Source of the DNA: Symbiodinium natans
Taxonomy: Eukaryota > Sar > Dinophyceae > Suessiales > Symbiodiniaceae
Assembly (NCBI GenBank): GCA_905221605.1
Contig: CAJNDS010000247.1
Span: forward strand, 419,138 to 483,137
Reading direction: 5' to 3'
Length of the DNA: 64,000 nucleotides
This document shows positions 54,253-63,800 of the stretch, piece after piece. The translations under genes and the position numbers were made by a program. Below the pieces are notes generated by a model, which did not search any database, was not told the DNA's origin, and saw nothing but the letters and a program-made list of their open reading frames with translations. Within the stretch, counting starts at the first letter, position 1; every line of letters begins with the position of its first letter.

Positions 54253-54448
54253 GCGCTGGGCTTTACAAGAGCCGCCCATTTTTTTTCCTTGTCCTCAGTT
54301 TAGGTTCCGGCTGAAAGCCTTGCCCAATAGCACAGCTCCAAAGGTTCCTGGATGAAAGCCCTGTTTGGGGTTGCGGGTTTTGGATTCAATGGCTTCAGGG
54401 TGTAGGAACTAGTGGCAATCTTGAGGCTCGAGGCGCCTTGCATTGCAG

Positions 54449-54503
54449 TGGGCGGAGGCTGCGCTGGCGGAAGTCTCGGACGAAGGCGATGGCGGTGATC
54501 ACG
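54449..54503 (+). CDS. Acidic exon (WAEAALAEVSDEG)
   Basis: Acceptor CATTGCAG and frame 'WAEAALAEVSDEGDGGDHG'. GT donor options at 54495 and 54504. Acidic and Ala-rich. Confidence 0.45.
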
Positions 54504-54666
54504 GTATCTACCGCAGCGCCCTCGATAATCTCGCTCTCTCTCTCCCTCTCTCTCTCTCTCTTCTCTTTTGTTGTTTTTTTCAATTGTTTTTAGTTTTTCC
54601 TGTTTCGTTCTCTTTCTTTATCTTTCTTGCTCTTTATTTATCTTTCTTGCTCTTTCTTTCTTTCAG

Positions 54667-54750
54667 AAATGAGCTTTCAAGATGCGGGTCCTCTTTGCCA
54701 GGGCATTGGAGTTGCAGAGTTCACTCAGATTCTTAGTCTTCGGCTTCGGC
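54667..54750 (+). CDS. Possible exon (MSFQDAGPLCQ)
   Basis: Preceded by a long pyrimidine tract ending TTTCTTTCAG. The frame reads 'MSFQDAGPLCQGIGVAEFTQ' then ILSLRLRR with a possible GC donor. Two other frames are also open here, so support is weak. Confidence 0.3.
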
Positions 54751-55120
54751 GCGTTTCTGTCACTACTTTCAGAATGTAGGTCTTGGGGTGTGGAAGTTCA
54801 GTTTGCTCTCGCCCACAACACCCCAAAGCCTGTATCCCCCAACATGCCAAGAAACCGCTACCCAGCACTGTTGAGCTTATTCCTCAAGCAGCCATTGCAT
54901 GATGCTACAACCCTCAGCGTTACGCACGTTACTCAAGCAGAAGCACGTCCATTTCTGACGTCAGCACTTCCAAGAACACCATTCGCAGTCCTGTGTGCCC
55001 TGAGTTTTTCTTAGTTTTGTGTGCTCCAAGCATGTGAAGGGCTCGGGCCAACCAAGCAATCCTCCTTATCTCCTGCCATTGGCGCAAAGTGCATGATGAA
55101 CTGGCATGTGAGGATTTCAG

Positions 55121-55166
55121 CCTGAGATAGCCCTCGACGAGAAGACCCGAGAGTACTTCAAGGCTG
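55121..55166 (+). CDS. Charged exon (PEIALDEKTREYFKA)
   Basis: Acceptor GGATTTCAG, frame 'PEIALDEKTREYFKA', then a GC donor that otherwise matches the consensus (GCTG|GCAAGC). Confidence 0.45.
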
Positions 55167-55268
55167 GCAAGCGCCCATGCGAGTTGTCTGCCTTACTGGG
55201 GCTTGTGGAAGTCGCGAGCTAGATAACCTCTACTTGCAGCTTTGAGAGCTGGTAGCCAGCCAAGAGCA

Positions 55269-55791
55269 CTATTGTGGTTTTGGCATCAGTTTAATGATGT
55301 GGGTATTTCCGAAAATAGGGGACCCCTTGTATACCCCCTTATACACTTTCATCCTTACTACAGGACATCCCCAAAAGCTCGGAAGCCCCCCCATGTTTGG
55401 CAGCCATATCAACGCTCCGGAGCCATAGTGGTCTCCAGCCCCAAGTCCCAAATTCAGACCGAACCAAAGAAATCCTAAAAGCAAAGCTCTAAAGTCAGAA
55501 GTCTGCACGAATTTGAAAGCAACATGAGCGAAAAGTACAGCAGTGCCGTCTTCCTGCACAATGCGCACGTAGTGTGGGGTGGCATTCTTTAAACGACCAT
55601 AGGCCCAACGTGCGCGATAAGATGTTTTCGGCCATTGTAATCCCACAGGCAGCAATGCAAGAGAACATGAAGATCGCTCTGACGAAGGGCGCGCAGCCAA
55701 GACTCTGGCTGTCTGGAGCATTGTAGCACGCAAGTTCTGCTAGGTATGCGTGTGCAGCAGAAGCCGCATAAGCACATTCTTCTTTCGTCAT
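55269..55791 (-). pseudogene. Minus-strand coding-like region nested in the coiled-coil gene
   Basis: The minus frame from ATG at 55791 reads 'MTKEECAYAASAAHAYLAEL' and 'FVRAIFMFSCIAACGITMAE'. After about 55620 the better frame shifts by one base to 'NATPHYVRIVQEDGTAVLFA'. One indel would join them into a protein of about 95-120 residues. The plus strand is poor here. It may be a small intronic gene, a processed pseudogene or a mobile fragment. Family unknown. Confidence 0.35.
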
Positions 55792-56365
55792 GGTAGGTGT
55801 GGGAAGGCCTAGACGGTGGATCTGTGTCTGTGCGGGTGCTACTTTCAGCGTCCTCGCATCAGGCGCCGCGGCCGCTGGTGAGACGATGCGACCTGACCGT
55901 TCTTTAAAGGGTTTGGGCGCCAGGGTGCTTTCGAGTAGAAGCAGAACGAGCTGTTGAGGGTGTAGTGCAAGGCCGTGCCAGGAAGATTGAAAGTGGGTGT
56001 GCTTTCCTGAAATGCAGTCTTTGTCTGGCCTTGGGCAGTTTTACATGCGTGCAAAACCTTCCACACGACACATTCCACGAGCAGCATGCAAGGGCAGCTA
56101 GCGTCACTGAAGACCTTCACAGTTCTGAAGGCGGCATCGTTGACCGCAGTGGCGGGGCATAAGGAGTAGGGATGTCAGAGCCCAAGCCCTTGGCTGAGGG
56201 GTAGGTTTGCTTACTTCGCCCGTAAGTACCCTCGCCTGTATGTACCCTGAGCTCGTAGCAAGCCGTATACAGGCACGGGCCCTGTGTAGACCCTCAAACG
56301 GTCACCTTCCCCGAGGGGCCAACACACAGGTCCTTAGCCAGACCCAAGCCCCTCGAACATCATCT

Positions 56366-56429
56366 GCCCGGGCCAGACAGCTACTCATGGCCCAGCTGAA
56401 CGATGCCCAAAGCGAGTCCCGAACTGAGC
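56366..56429 (+). CDS. Coiled-coil-like exon (QLLMAQLNDAQ)
   Basis: The frame reads 'ARQLLMAQLNDAQSESRTE' with heptad Leu. Boundaries are approximate; a CCCGGGCCAG acceptor lies at the left. Confidence 0.45.
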
Positions 56430-56539
56430 CTTCATATTGTCGAGGGCGTGGTAGAACGGTATGAGTGCTTGCAGAGTCTGGGCTTGAACTCAACGGGTGT
56501 CTTCATCTTCAAGTTCCTTAGGACAGGCGCCCAGTGCAG

Positions 56540-56647
56540 GCCGCATTTCGGAACGCCACAGAAAACCTGAGGCTGGAGAAGCTCAGAGAGCAGCTTGTGC
56601 CGGCCCAAGAGAGAGTTGACGACATCTTGAACCTCCGCCAATTTGGG
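56540..56647 (+). CDS. Coiled-coil exon (ENLRLEKLREQL)
   Basis: Acceptor AGTGCAG and donor TTTGGG|GTCCCT bound 108 nt, exactly 36 codons. It reads 'AAFRNATENLRLEKLREQLV' then 'PAQERVDDILNLRQFG'. Strong heptad repeat and phase 0 at both ends. Without splicing the frame stops at 56660. One of the most convincing exons of the series. Confidence 0.6.
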
Positions 56648-56800
56648 GTCCCTTCTGCTTGAAGGCGCTTTTGAAGGCAATTCTAATCCTTTCTGGGCAT
56701 GCAAGGATTTCCATCTTCAGGAAGCTCATACAGTCCTGACAGGGAGTGCTGGCTTCCATGAGCCATTGTAGCACGGCTGACATCTGAAACGCCCGCCAAG

Positions 56801-56845
56801 GAAGCTGCTCTGCTGCAGGCGCAGCTCAGTGAGGGCATGGAAAAG
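56801..56845 (+). CDS. Coiled-coil exon (EAALLQAQLSEGMEK)
   Basis: Acceptor CGCCAAG, frame 'EAALLQAQLSEGMEK'. A GC donor inside GAGG|GCATGG is possible. Short. Confidence 0.5.
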
Positions 56846-57039
56846 CGACCGCCGCCGCCGAGGCACGCGTGGAATACTGCCATACGCCCTACAATCCCTT
56901 GATTCTGAGCACTCTTGCACGGCTACGTGTCCGAAAGCCCCTGGCATTGTAGCGGCATAACTACACAAGCTCTCTTCCTTTGCCTTTGATCCGCTGGCAC
57001 GACAGAGTAGCTGTGAAACCATGCCCGATTCCTAGAAGG

Positions 57040-57960
57040 CCCGGCCGCTTTATGGCGGTTTACGAAAATAGGGGGACCCCTATGGACCCCTAATAGAGAT
57101 CCTCAAATGATAGGATCCCCCTTACTTGATAGGATCCCCTTACTTGTGGGGCCCTACACATCCCACACACCCGCTTTATCACCCTGCCAAGTCCTCAAAA
57201 CCCCCCCACCCCATATGGCGAGGAAGGTGTCTGTGGTGGACACGTCCTCCCAGGAGCAAGTACGGGGCCATGGCTTTGCTTACGTTCTGTTGTGCTCTCC
57301 GGCGGTGGTGGGGGGTGGGGAGGTTTTGGGTAAACCATGGCTCTTTGATTTCTGTGTTGAGATTGTCCTGCGAGCTTTGACTCTGCTAGCTGGTAGGGAG
57401 GCGGTGTAGCCGTAGCGGAAAACGTTCGCTCGCCCCAACTTGGTCTGTACACTGGCAGAACCTTCAGATCTACATTCGCCCATCTTTGTTGTCCAATGCC
57501 CTTTCAAGTAACCAACCGTCAAACCTTCACACCATGAGCCCTTCACCTTCCTAAACTAAACGCGAAGTCCAGAGTCAACAATCTAACCTCCAACAGTCAT
57601 CAACCCCGAACCCGTAGAAACTCTGCTCAGCCGGAACACTAGTTTACGGAAGATGCTTTTCAGTATTCGCTTGAGCGGAAGTTGAGCGTCTGCGATACAA
57701 GCCTTGTACTGTCGTGAACCAGAAAAGTTCCTAGCACGCGTTTCCTGTGTTCGGTCCTCCTCAGGCCAAAAAAGCAGAATCTGTACATCCTGAAATGTAA
57801 AACAAGAGATAGCACAATAGGCCATAAAGTATGATGTATGGCTTACACTACATCACAAAGGGGCACAGAACGAACAACAAAAATGTAGTACAACCGGGGT
57901 AATTAAGTACAATCTACTTTTAATTCTCATTAGAGAACCACTGACTAAGTCCCTCCAAGA
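57040..57960. other. Stretch without a supportable exon
   Basis: GATAGGATCCCC is duplicated at 57109-57139. The rest holds short conflicting frames. Confidence 0.5.
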
Positions 57961-57962
57961 TA

Positions 57963-58045
57963 CCCTAAACCCTAAACCCTAAACCCTAAACCCTAAACCC
58001 TAAACCCTAAACCCTAAACCCTAAACCCTAAACCCTAAACCCCAA
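57963..58045. repeat. CCCTAAA telomere-like tract
   Basis: About eleven perfect CCCTAAA units on the plus strand, ending about 40 bp before an exon. Confidence 0.95.
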
Positions 58046-58084
58046 ACACTACTTCCTAAACCCTCCCAAAGCCATTTTGGCGAG

Positions 58085-58130
58085 GCAAAGAAACTCCAGG
58101 CAGAGTTAGACGCCCTGCGCTCCGAGCTCG
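58085..58130 (+). CDS. Coiled-coil exon (AKKLQAELDALRSEL)
   Basis: The acceptor GGCGAG|G is followed by 'AKKLQAELDALRSEL', a textbook heptad, and a possible GC donor (CTCG|GCCCTT). The preceding 58070-58081 sequence, AGCCATTTTGGC, matches part of the dinoflagellate spliced leader. Confidence 0.55.
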
Positions 58131-58169
58131 GCCCTTGGAAAGGCTTGGTCTCAAGCTTCGGAAAGGGGA

Positions 58170-58238
58170 AATTAGGGGAATTAGGGTGTAGGGTTTAGGG
58201 TTTAGGGTTTAGGGTTGACGGTGTAGGGTTTATAGGGT
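58170..58238. repeat. TTTAGGG telomere-like tract
   Basis: About six to eight TTTAGGG-type units in the orientation opposite to the tracts on either side. Confidence 0.9.
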
Positions 58239-58320
58239 TAAATCAAGGGCAGTCGTAGGACGCTTTGAGGTTAGATTCCACCGGGTGACAGGCCGAAGAA
58301 TGCTGTGAGCCCTGCTTAAG

Positions 58321-58371
58321 CTCCGAACGAAGCACGGTCCTCCGTCTCGATTCCCACAAAGACCAGCTGCT
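58321..58371 (+). CDS. Possible short exon (SERSTVLRLDSHKDQLL)
   Basis: After CTTAAG the frame reads 'SERSTVLRLDSHKDQLL' and ends where CCCTAAA repeats start. A second frame is also open. Weak. Confidence 0.3.
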
Positions 58372-58474
58372 TAAACCCTAAACCCTAAACCCTAAACCCT
58401 AAACCCTAAACCCTAAACCCTAAACCCTAAACCCTAAACCCTAAACCCTAAACCCTAAACCCTAAACCCTAAAC
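58372..58474. repeat. CCCTAAA telomere-like tract
   Basis: About fourteen near-perfect CCCTAAA units forming most of the sequence between two candidate exons. Confidence 0.95.
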
Positions 58475-58494
58475 CAGCCTCAAACATACCCAAG

Positions 58495-58543
58495 GTTCGA
58501 AGCCGCGAAGCAGGACTCCGAGAGGCATCGTGGCATCCTCCAG
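58495..58543 (+). CDS. Coiled-coil exon with GC donor (FEAAKQDSERHRG)
   Basis: Acceptor ACCCAAG|G, frame 'FEAAKQDSERHRGILQ', donor CAG|GCGAGG, identical to the donor of TPR exon 3. It sits 20 bp after a CCCTAAA tract. Confidence 0.55.
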
Positions 58544-58599
58544 GCGAGGCGCTTGTGCTTGTGCCCCTCTGAGGTTCCAGTCGAAGCCGGTTTAGGGGT

Positions 58600-58717
58600 T
58601 ATTAATAATAATGATAATAATAATAGTAAAAAGAGTCATAATAGTAATAGTAGTAATATTATTAATCATAGTAAAAATGATAATAATAATAACAATAATA
58701 ACAATAAGAATATTGTA
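58600..58717. repeat. AAT-type trinucleotide microsatellite
   Basis: AATAAT/AGTAAT/GATAAT units over about 118 bp. Confidence 0.95.
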
Positions 58718-58859
58718 GAACTCGGACTCGCTCTGCACCTTCCCCGCCGCTGCATGGAATTGGTCTCTCGGGCTCCGGAGAGACAAGCCCCACTTTCTCT
58801 TTTGGCCGCAGCAATGCTTTGCTCACGAATCCCTCATCCTGAGCCTGAGAGGCCGCAGA

Positions 58860-58956
58860 CACCCTAAACCCTAAACCCGAAACCCTAAACCCCAAACCCT
58901 AAACCCTAAACCCTAAACCCGAAACCCCAAAGCCCAAACCCTAAACCCTAAACCCT
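58860..58956. repeat. CCCTAAA telomere-like tract with substitutions
   Basis: About thirteen units, several with CCCGAAA or CCCCAAA variants. Confidence 0.9.
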
Positions 58957-58957
58957 G

Positions 58958-59624
58958 TCATGCAGAGCCTGCGGCATCCTGCAAGGTGTTCGGCCTCGAT
59001 GCCAATGCTTCCCTTGACGATGCCAGGACATTCTCTCGATCGATCGTGCGGATTTGGGAGCTTTCGGGGGATGTTGGGGCAACTTTTCGTGTCCTCCACT
59101 TTGGTTGCTCCCGGAACCTGAAAACTTCATGGTTCGTCCGGATGCTTGGGGGGGCCTGGGCTTGACACTGTGGGCCAGTTCCTGCAATCGTGGGGAGTGC
59201 CCTGCGGAAGAGAGGCTGCAGTGAACTGCAGTGTAACAGGGGACTGCAAGAAGGGAGTCTGACTTTCAGAGCTGACCACACGCCTTGTCTCTACATCTCT
59301 GCGCCGTGAAGCCCTGAACGAAGGAAGCTCTGGGACTCCCTGAACACACCGGTGGACGACTGGTCTGAGGAGGCTCAGAAAGTTTCTTGGGGCTCTGGAA
59401 TTCTGGGGTCTGACTGAAAGGCTTGTCGACTTAGGCTTCTTGGTACTCTTGGGTTTTGAGTTGAATGCAGATCCTTTTTTTCTGGCCGGTCCTGTGCGAC
59501 GTCCGCGAGGACTGCTGAAAAGATTGGGCTCTGAGGAGTGAGTTCTCCTGCAGGGCCTGCTGGAGCGTGAGCCACGACTCGCCATGACTCGCCTGGTCAT
59601 TCGAGAGGAAGACTCACTTCCCAC
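58958..59624 (-). CDS. Ambiguous coding-like interval, better read on the minus strand
   Basis: Two overlapping minus-strand frames are open: 59624-59127 (165 codons, basic and Ser-rich, 'RKKGSAFNSKPKSTKKPKST') and 59281-58958 (107 codons, 'ENVLASSREALASRPNTLQD'). Over 58965-59150 a plus-strand frame is also protein-like ('VFGLDANASLDDARTFSRSI'). Only one can be right at each place. The plus reading agrees with the strand of the neighbouring exons; the minus reading is longer. No family is recognised. Confidence 0.3.
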
Positions 59625-59639
59625 TCACACGGGACAGGG

Positions 59640-60400
59640 AAATGGCAAGGTCAACAATGAGGGGGCCTCGATGCATGTTTCCCACCGCAGCCTGCACTGG
59701 GCTTGTTGGCTGATGGCTGGCCATTGCAACTCAGGTCGTGATGCTATGTGAGGTGCGACATAGAGGTGGGAACTCAGGCTGTGCTTCCAAAGCACATGTA
59801 AGTTTTGTAAAGAGGTATGGCCAGACTCTCTGGACTCCTGCTCCCTATACCAGCCCTGTATTATGATTCTTGCCTGCCTCGCGTGCCAAACGCCGCCACC
59901 CCCCACACCTCTCTGAGCACGGCGTCGTGGCATTCCTTCCGCACGGCGGCTCATGGGATTGACCGTGGCAGCCATCTCTGCCTGCACCGTGCATTCTTCT
60001 CATGTCATCGCGCCCTTGATGACTCAGCCCTGCATAGACTTCGACTGCAGCCTGACCAGCCGATTCCAAGATTGATCACTGTGGAAACCAATGCTTTTCA
60101 GTTATGTGGATTGGATGAGCTCTCATGAGCCTTCACCCACGTCACCCAAAACAGAAGGTTGAATGGTGAGGGATCGGTTAAGTTTAACATCCCATAACGC
60201 ATGGCTTCATGGCTTTTATAAGGGGCTTGGCTACGAAAAAAGTGGCCGACCGCAGCAGATTGCAGAGGTTCCCAATTTCATCGCAGAAGGTGCGTGATGA
60301 AACCTCTGCAGAATTTAAGTGGTGTGGGTACGAGGTCGGCAGAGAACATCTGAAGACACTGCTCCCTGTGTAGTTCCCGAATATTCCCTAATGTTCCGTT
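59640..60400. other. Stretch without a supportable exon
   Basis: Short frames only; the 103-codon plus frame at 59817-60128 shows no conserved motif. Confidence 0.5.
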
Positions 60401-60410
60401 ACATGCCCAG

Positions 60411-60501
60411 GTGCAGAAGCTACGCGAGAAGAACAAGACCCTGCGGCAACAGTCGAAGACGCTGGAGGAGGAGCTAGCAGAGTCCGGAACCCAGCTTGGA
60501 G
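60411..60501 (+). CDS. Coiled-coil exon (VQKLREKNKTLRQQ)
   Basis: Acceptor CATGCCCAG and donor TTGGAG|GTTTCG bound 91 nt reading 'VQKLREKNKTLRQQSKTLEE' then ELAESGTQLG. Excellent heptad with Leu at a/d positions and Lys/Glu at e/g. One of the strongest exons of the putative large coiled-coil gene. It leaves phase 1. Confidence 0.6.
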
Positions 60502-60778
60502 GTTTCGGATTTCTTTCTGCTCATGAGACAGGGGGCTTAGATGACATCTGACATCTTTGCTTCTGGTATTGGGGCAACTCAGCTAATTGTTTGGTCTGTG
60601 GAGGTTTGCCATGATTGTAAATGTTGGCCGCAGCTGTGTGTCCTCCTCTCGCTTTAGGGTCTCACTATGCACGCCCGGAGCCCAGATGCTAAGCGAACCC
60701 CAAGCCCGGAGCCCTAAGCCCGAAGCCCGAAGCCTTAAAACCCTAAGCCCCAAACCCAACTGCTTCGACTCCTCTGAG

Positions 60779-60868
60779 GTTGAAGAAGAAGAACCACGAG
60801 GAACTCTGCCGGAAGCTCCAAGGCCAAGTCACCGCGCGAGCCACAGAGTTGGCTTGCGGGCTGCGGCG
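60779..60868 (+). CDS. Coiled-coil exon (LKKKNHEELCRKLQ)
   Basis: The acceptor CTCTGAG|G is followed by 'LKKKNHEELCRKLQGQVTAR' then ATELACGLRR, ending at a GT donor (CGGCG|GTTGAC). Another frame across the same bases is open but Pro/Ser-rich. Phase does not join directly to the 60411 exon, so an exon may be missing between them or a boundary is off. Confidence 0.5.
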
Positions 60869-60899
60869 GTTGACTGCCGTTCGGGCTTTCCGGACCTTT

Positions 60900-60951
60900 A
60901 GGGTTTGGGGGCTTGGGGGTTTAGGGTTTAGGGTTTAGGGTTTAGGGTTCC
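60900..60951. repeat. TTTAGGG telomere-like tract
   Basis: Five clean TTTAGGG units preceded by G-rich variants, lying about 30 bp after a candidate exon. Confidence 0.9.
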
Positions 60952-61191
60952 CCTAACCCCCAAGGACAGAAAGCTACAAGCTGGATCCTGGAGTACAGCG
61001 ACAGCACTGGACAAGAAATGTTGTTTTGTAAAGAGGGTACCATCAGTTTCCGAAATAAGCCACCTCAAAGCATGCGGGTGTCCTCGAATTCTTGACCCAG
61101 TCCTCGGATCCCCCAAATCAGCATTTCCGGCCGCGGTTCCCCCCCCCCATGTCTTCTTAAACGCTGCCGTCACCGTAGCTGCACGGCCAAG

Positions 61192-61222
61192 GACCTGCAA
61201 GCAGAGGTCGAGAAACTCAAGA
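61192..61222 (+). CDS. Short coiled-coil exon (DLQAEVEKLK)
   Basis: Acceptor GGCCAAG, frame 'DLQAEVEKLK', GC donor (AAGA|GCCCCA). A further helical frame 'LQETLLARLVRSG' follows an AG at 61229 and may be part of the same exon in another frame. Confidence 0.45.
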
Positions 61223-61299
61223 GCCCCAGCTGCAAGAGACGCTACTCGCGCGGCTAGTCAGGTCCGGGAGGCTTTCGGAAGCGCTTAGAATGTAAAGCA

Positions 61300-62160
61300 G
61301 TCGTTAAGCTCTGAACCCTGGCAGGTTGTACGGGCTGAGGGAGGGCTTAGGGTACATTTCGCAGGCGGCCAGGACGGCAAGCCGTCGGAATCGGCCGTGT
61401 GTACGATTAGCACGCACCGAAAAAGAACCCTGCACTAGGCCTGTCTACATCCACGACTTCAGACTCCACGGCTCTCCGCACCGAGTGAAACCTCCCAAGC
61501 CACGGGTCCCAAATCGGCCGGTTCCGAGGCAGCAGCTGGCCACCAAGAACATCCCATCGAAGGGCCGGGGCACCTGTGGGGTGACCGTGTTGCCGTTTAA
61601 ACTTCTTGGTACTGGAGCGTCGAGGGCCGCAGAGCTTGTTAAGAGGCGCTGCGCCCCGAGGCGATGAGAAAGAGGACATGGAAGCGCTGAAGAGGCCCAA
61701 GGGACAAGGGAGGTCTCAGGTTGTGAGGCAAGTTGCATGGTTTGAGGCAGGCTTTGATGCTCCGAGGGTAGCTCGCCTCCTTCACAGGCTTCAACTTCCG
61801 TGATTGCTCAGTTGCGCACAGGAAGGCTGAATGGGCTTCATTGGGCTTCAGTGCATGATGGCGCAAGGACTTGTACTGTCATTCTGCAGCGTGCACTCAG
61901 CAAATCGCAGGCAGCTGGCATTGTTGAAGAAGCAGGTCGAATCCCAGGGCAAGGGCGACGCCCACGGCCCAGCCTGAAACCCCCTTGCATCCTTTGCCAT
62001 TGACTTCGAAGCCTCAGCGGGTAGCCTGTGAGCCGTCGAAGTGCTCCGAGTGCGTGCCTCTGCAATGTTCTTGGTTTGCACCTGCGAAAACGAAAAGCGA
62101 AGACTCGGACTTCGTATTTTCCGTCAGATGCTCTCTCCGGACTTCATGTTTTGAGCATTA
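61300..62160. other. Stretch with weak coding signals
   Basis: A plus frame at 61660-61803 contains 'EDMEALKRPKGQGRSQVVRQ' and could include an exon. The remainder shows no motif. Confidence 0.4.
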
Positions 62161-62194
62161 GCAGGATTCGGGGGATGTGGGCTTCAGCTCCCAG

Positions 62195-62235
62195 GCCATG
62201 AAGGACCTGATGAAGCAGAACGAAGCGCTGGACGG
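62195..62235 (+). CDS. Short coiled-coil exon (AMKDLMKQNEALDG)
   Basis: Acceptor CTCCCAG, frame 'AMKDLMKQNEALD', GC donor (GACGG|GCTTTG). Confidence 0.5.
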
Positions 62236-62440
62236 GCTTTGTTTAGGGTAGGGAGACCTCCAGGCATCGTTTGCCCGCTTTGCAGACCCCACCACCGAAA
62301 TCTGAGAACCTGCAGTTGGGCGTGCCGGGCTGAGACTTATCTGGAACCTTGTTGGCGGAAGTTAGTTTAGGAGGGCTTGGAATTTAGGGTACTTTTTTTG
62401 GGGGTTGGGCCCTGAGCCTTGACGCTCCCCCCCGAGCCAG

Positions 62441-62509
62441 GAGTCGGAGCTCGCGAAGCTGAAGCAGCAGCTGTCGGAGAAGGTGGCGGAGGTCCAGGAG
62501 ACAACCAAG
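62441..62509 (+). CDS. Coiled-coil exon with GC donor (ELAKLKQQLSEK)
   Basis: Acceptor CGAGCCAG, exactly 23 codons 'ESELAKLKQQLSEKVAEVQE' plus TTK, donor AAG|GCCATG. Phase 0 at both ends. Textbook heptad repeat. Confidence 0.6.
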
Positions 62510-62810
62510 GCCATGGACTGGGGTTATGGGTGTTCGGAAACTTCAGGGGTTCTTCAGCTGCGGGTTTTCTGTAGGGATGCGCGTCGGGGTAGGCCCAATT
62601 GTGGTTGACAAAAACCCTCAACCGTAAATGTGCGGCGAGGGCAAATCTCGGCAGGCAATCGGCTTCAGTTTAGGATTTTAGGGTTGGCGTTTATACGGTT
62701 TTATGGGCTTTGGGGTTTTGGGGTTTTGGGTCAAGAATTTGGGGGCTTGGGCTTGGCTCAAGGCTTACAGGGTCGGTGGTGAACCCTCATGTTGGCATCT
62801 GAACTGCCAG

Positions 62811-62841
62811 GCAGCGGAGACGGCGAGGAGAGCGATTCAGG
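62811..62841 (+). CDS. Very short exon candidate (AAETARRAIQ)
   Basis: Acceptor CTGCCAG and donor CAGG|GTTGTG bound 31 nt reading 'AAETARRAIQ'. Micro-exon size, so support is limited. Confidence 0.35.
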
Positions 62842-63086
62842 GTTGTGTTTTTTCTTCTCGGGGGTATGCTTACTTTTTCCGGTAGCTGAGCTGTATTTTG
62901 TTTTAAACTGTTGGGTTGTTAATTTTGTATATGATATCTGAATACAACAAGTCTCATTCTCATCGAAGGTGAACCGAACATGTCAGAAGATTCCTCCGCT
63001 CCTGGATGCTGAGCTCTGGCCCTTGTTTATTGCATGGCTTTCAACGCCAGCAGAAGTTGCGCGGCTCGACGCTTCCCAGGAGGCAG

Positions 63087-63153
63087 TCTACGGACCTCAT
63101 GAGCCAGATGGAGCTCATGCGAAAGGAGCTCGAGCGAGCCAAGAAGGACTCGA
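63087..63153 (+). CDS. Coiled-coil exon (MSQMELMRKELERAK)
   Basis: After GGAGGCAG the frame reads 'STDLMSQMELMRKELERAKK' then DS, ending at CTCGA|GTTGGA. Strong Leu/Met heptad. A second frame is open but less helical. Confidence 0.5.
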
Positions 63154-63245
63154 GTTGGATAGGGTTCCAGCCGTAAACCCAAGAGCCCAATGCCTAAACT
63201 TCAAAGAACAGTGCCTTGCTCACCACAAGATCGCACATGTTTGGA

Positions 63246-63376
63246 ACTTGTAACCCTGAACCCGAAACCCGAAACCCTAAAGCCCTAAAGCCTAAAGCCT
63301 AAACCCTAAACCCTAAACCATAAAGCCTAAAGCCCTAAACCCCAAAGCTGTAAACCCCCCCCTAAAACCCTAAACA
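63246..63376. repeat. CCCTAAA telomere-like tract with variants
   Basis: CCCTAAA, CCCGAAA and GCCTAAA units; the tract runs to within three bases of the next candidate exon. Confidence 0.9.
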
Positions 63377-63378
63377 AG

Positions 63379-63417
63379 CTTGAACAGGACCTGGCCGAGG
63401 AGCGCCGCCTCGGACTC
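63379..63417 (+). CDS. Coiled-coil exon (LEQDLAEERRLGL)
   Basis: The acceptor CCCTAAACAAG is formed at the edge of the telomere-like tract. The frame reads 'LEQDLAEERRLGL'. The donor is uncertain. Confidence 0.45.
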
Positions 63418-63467
63418 AGCGCTTCCCTCCCCAAATGAAGGCTTACGGTTTAGATTTGATGAGTATA

Positions 63468-63493
63468 TAGGGTTTAGGGTTTAGGGTTTAGGA
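63468..63493. repeat. TTTAGGG telomere-like tract
   Basis: Three to four units. Confidence 0.85.
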
Positions 63494-63611
63494 TTGAGAA
63501 TCATGCCCCTGAGCCCTGAAGGTTCAGGGTTTCGGGTTTGAGGGCTCATCAGAGGGTTTCCCCCCAAAAGTAGGGGTACCCATTTCTTGGGGTCCCACAC
63601 TAAGGGTTCTA

Positions 63612-63800
63612 TAGAGAGAGAGAGAGAGAGAGAGGGAGAGATTGATAGATAGATACGCCGACGAAGACCGTGACACCAAGGGCGCGCCCAGCGCGCGGAG
63701 GTTCAGGGACTTCTGCCCTGTCCTCCATGCCCGGTAGAAGAAGAAGATAGATAGATAGATAGATAGCTAGATAGATAGATAGATATATATATATATATAT
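63612..63800. repeat. GA, GATA and TA microsatellites
   Basis: GA run at 63614-63637, GATA units at 63639-63656 and 63746-63785, then TA units to 63800; unique sequence separates them. Confidence 0.95.

Noticed and set aside
57963-58474. True chromosome end
   Set aside because: Telomere-like tracts occur in both orientations and are flanked by exons on each side, so they are interstitial.
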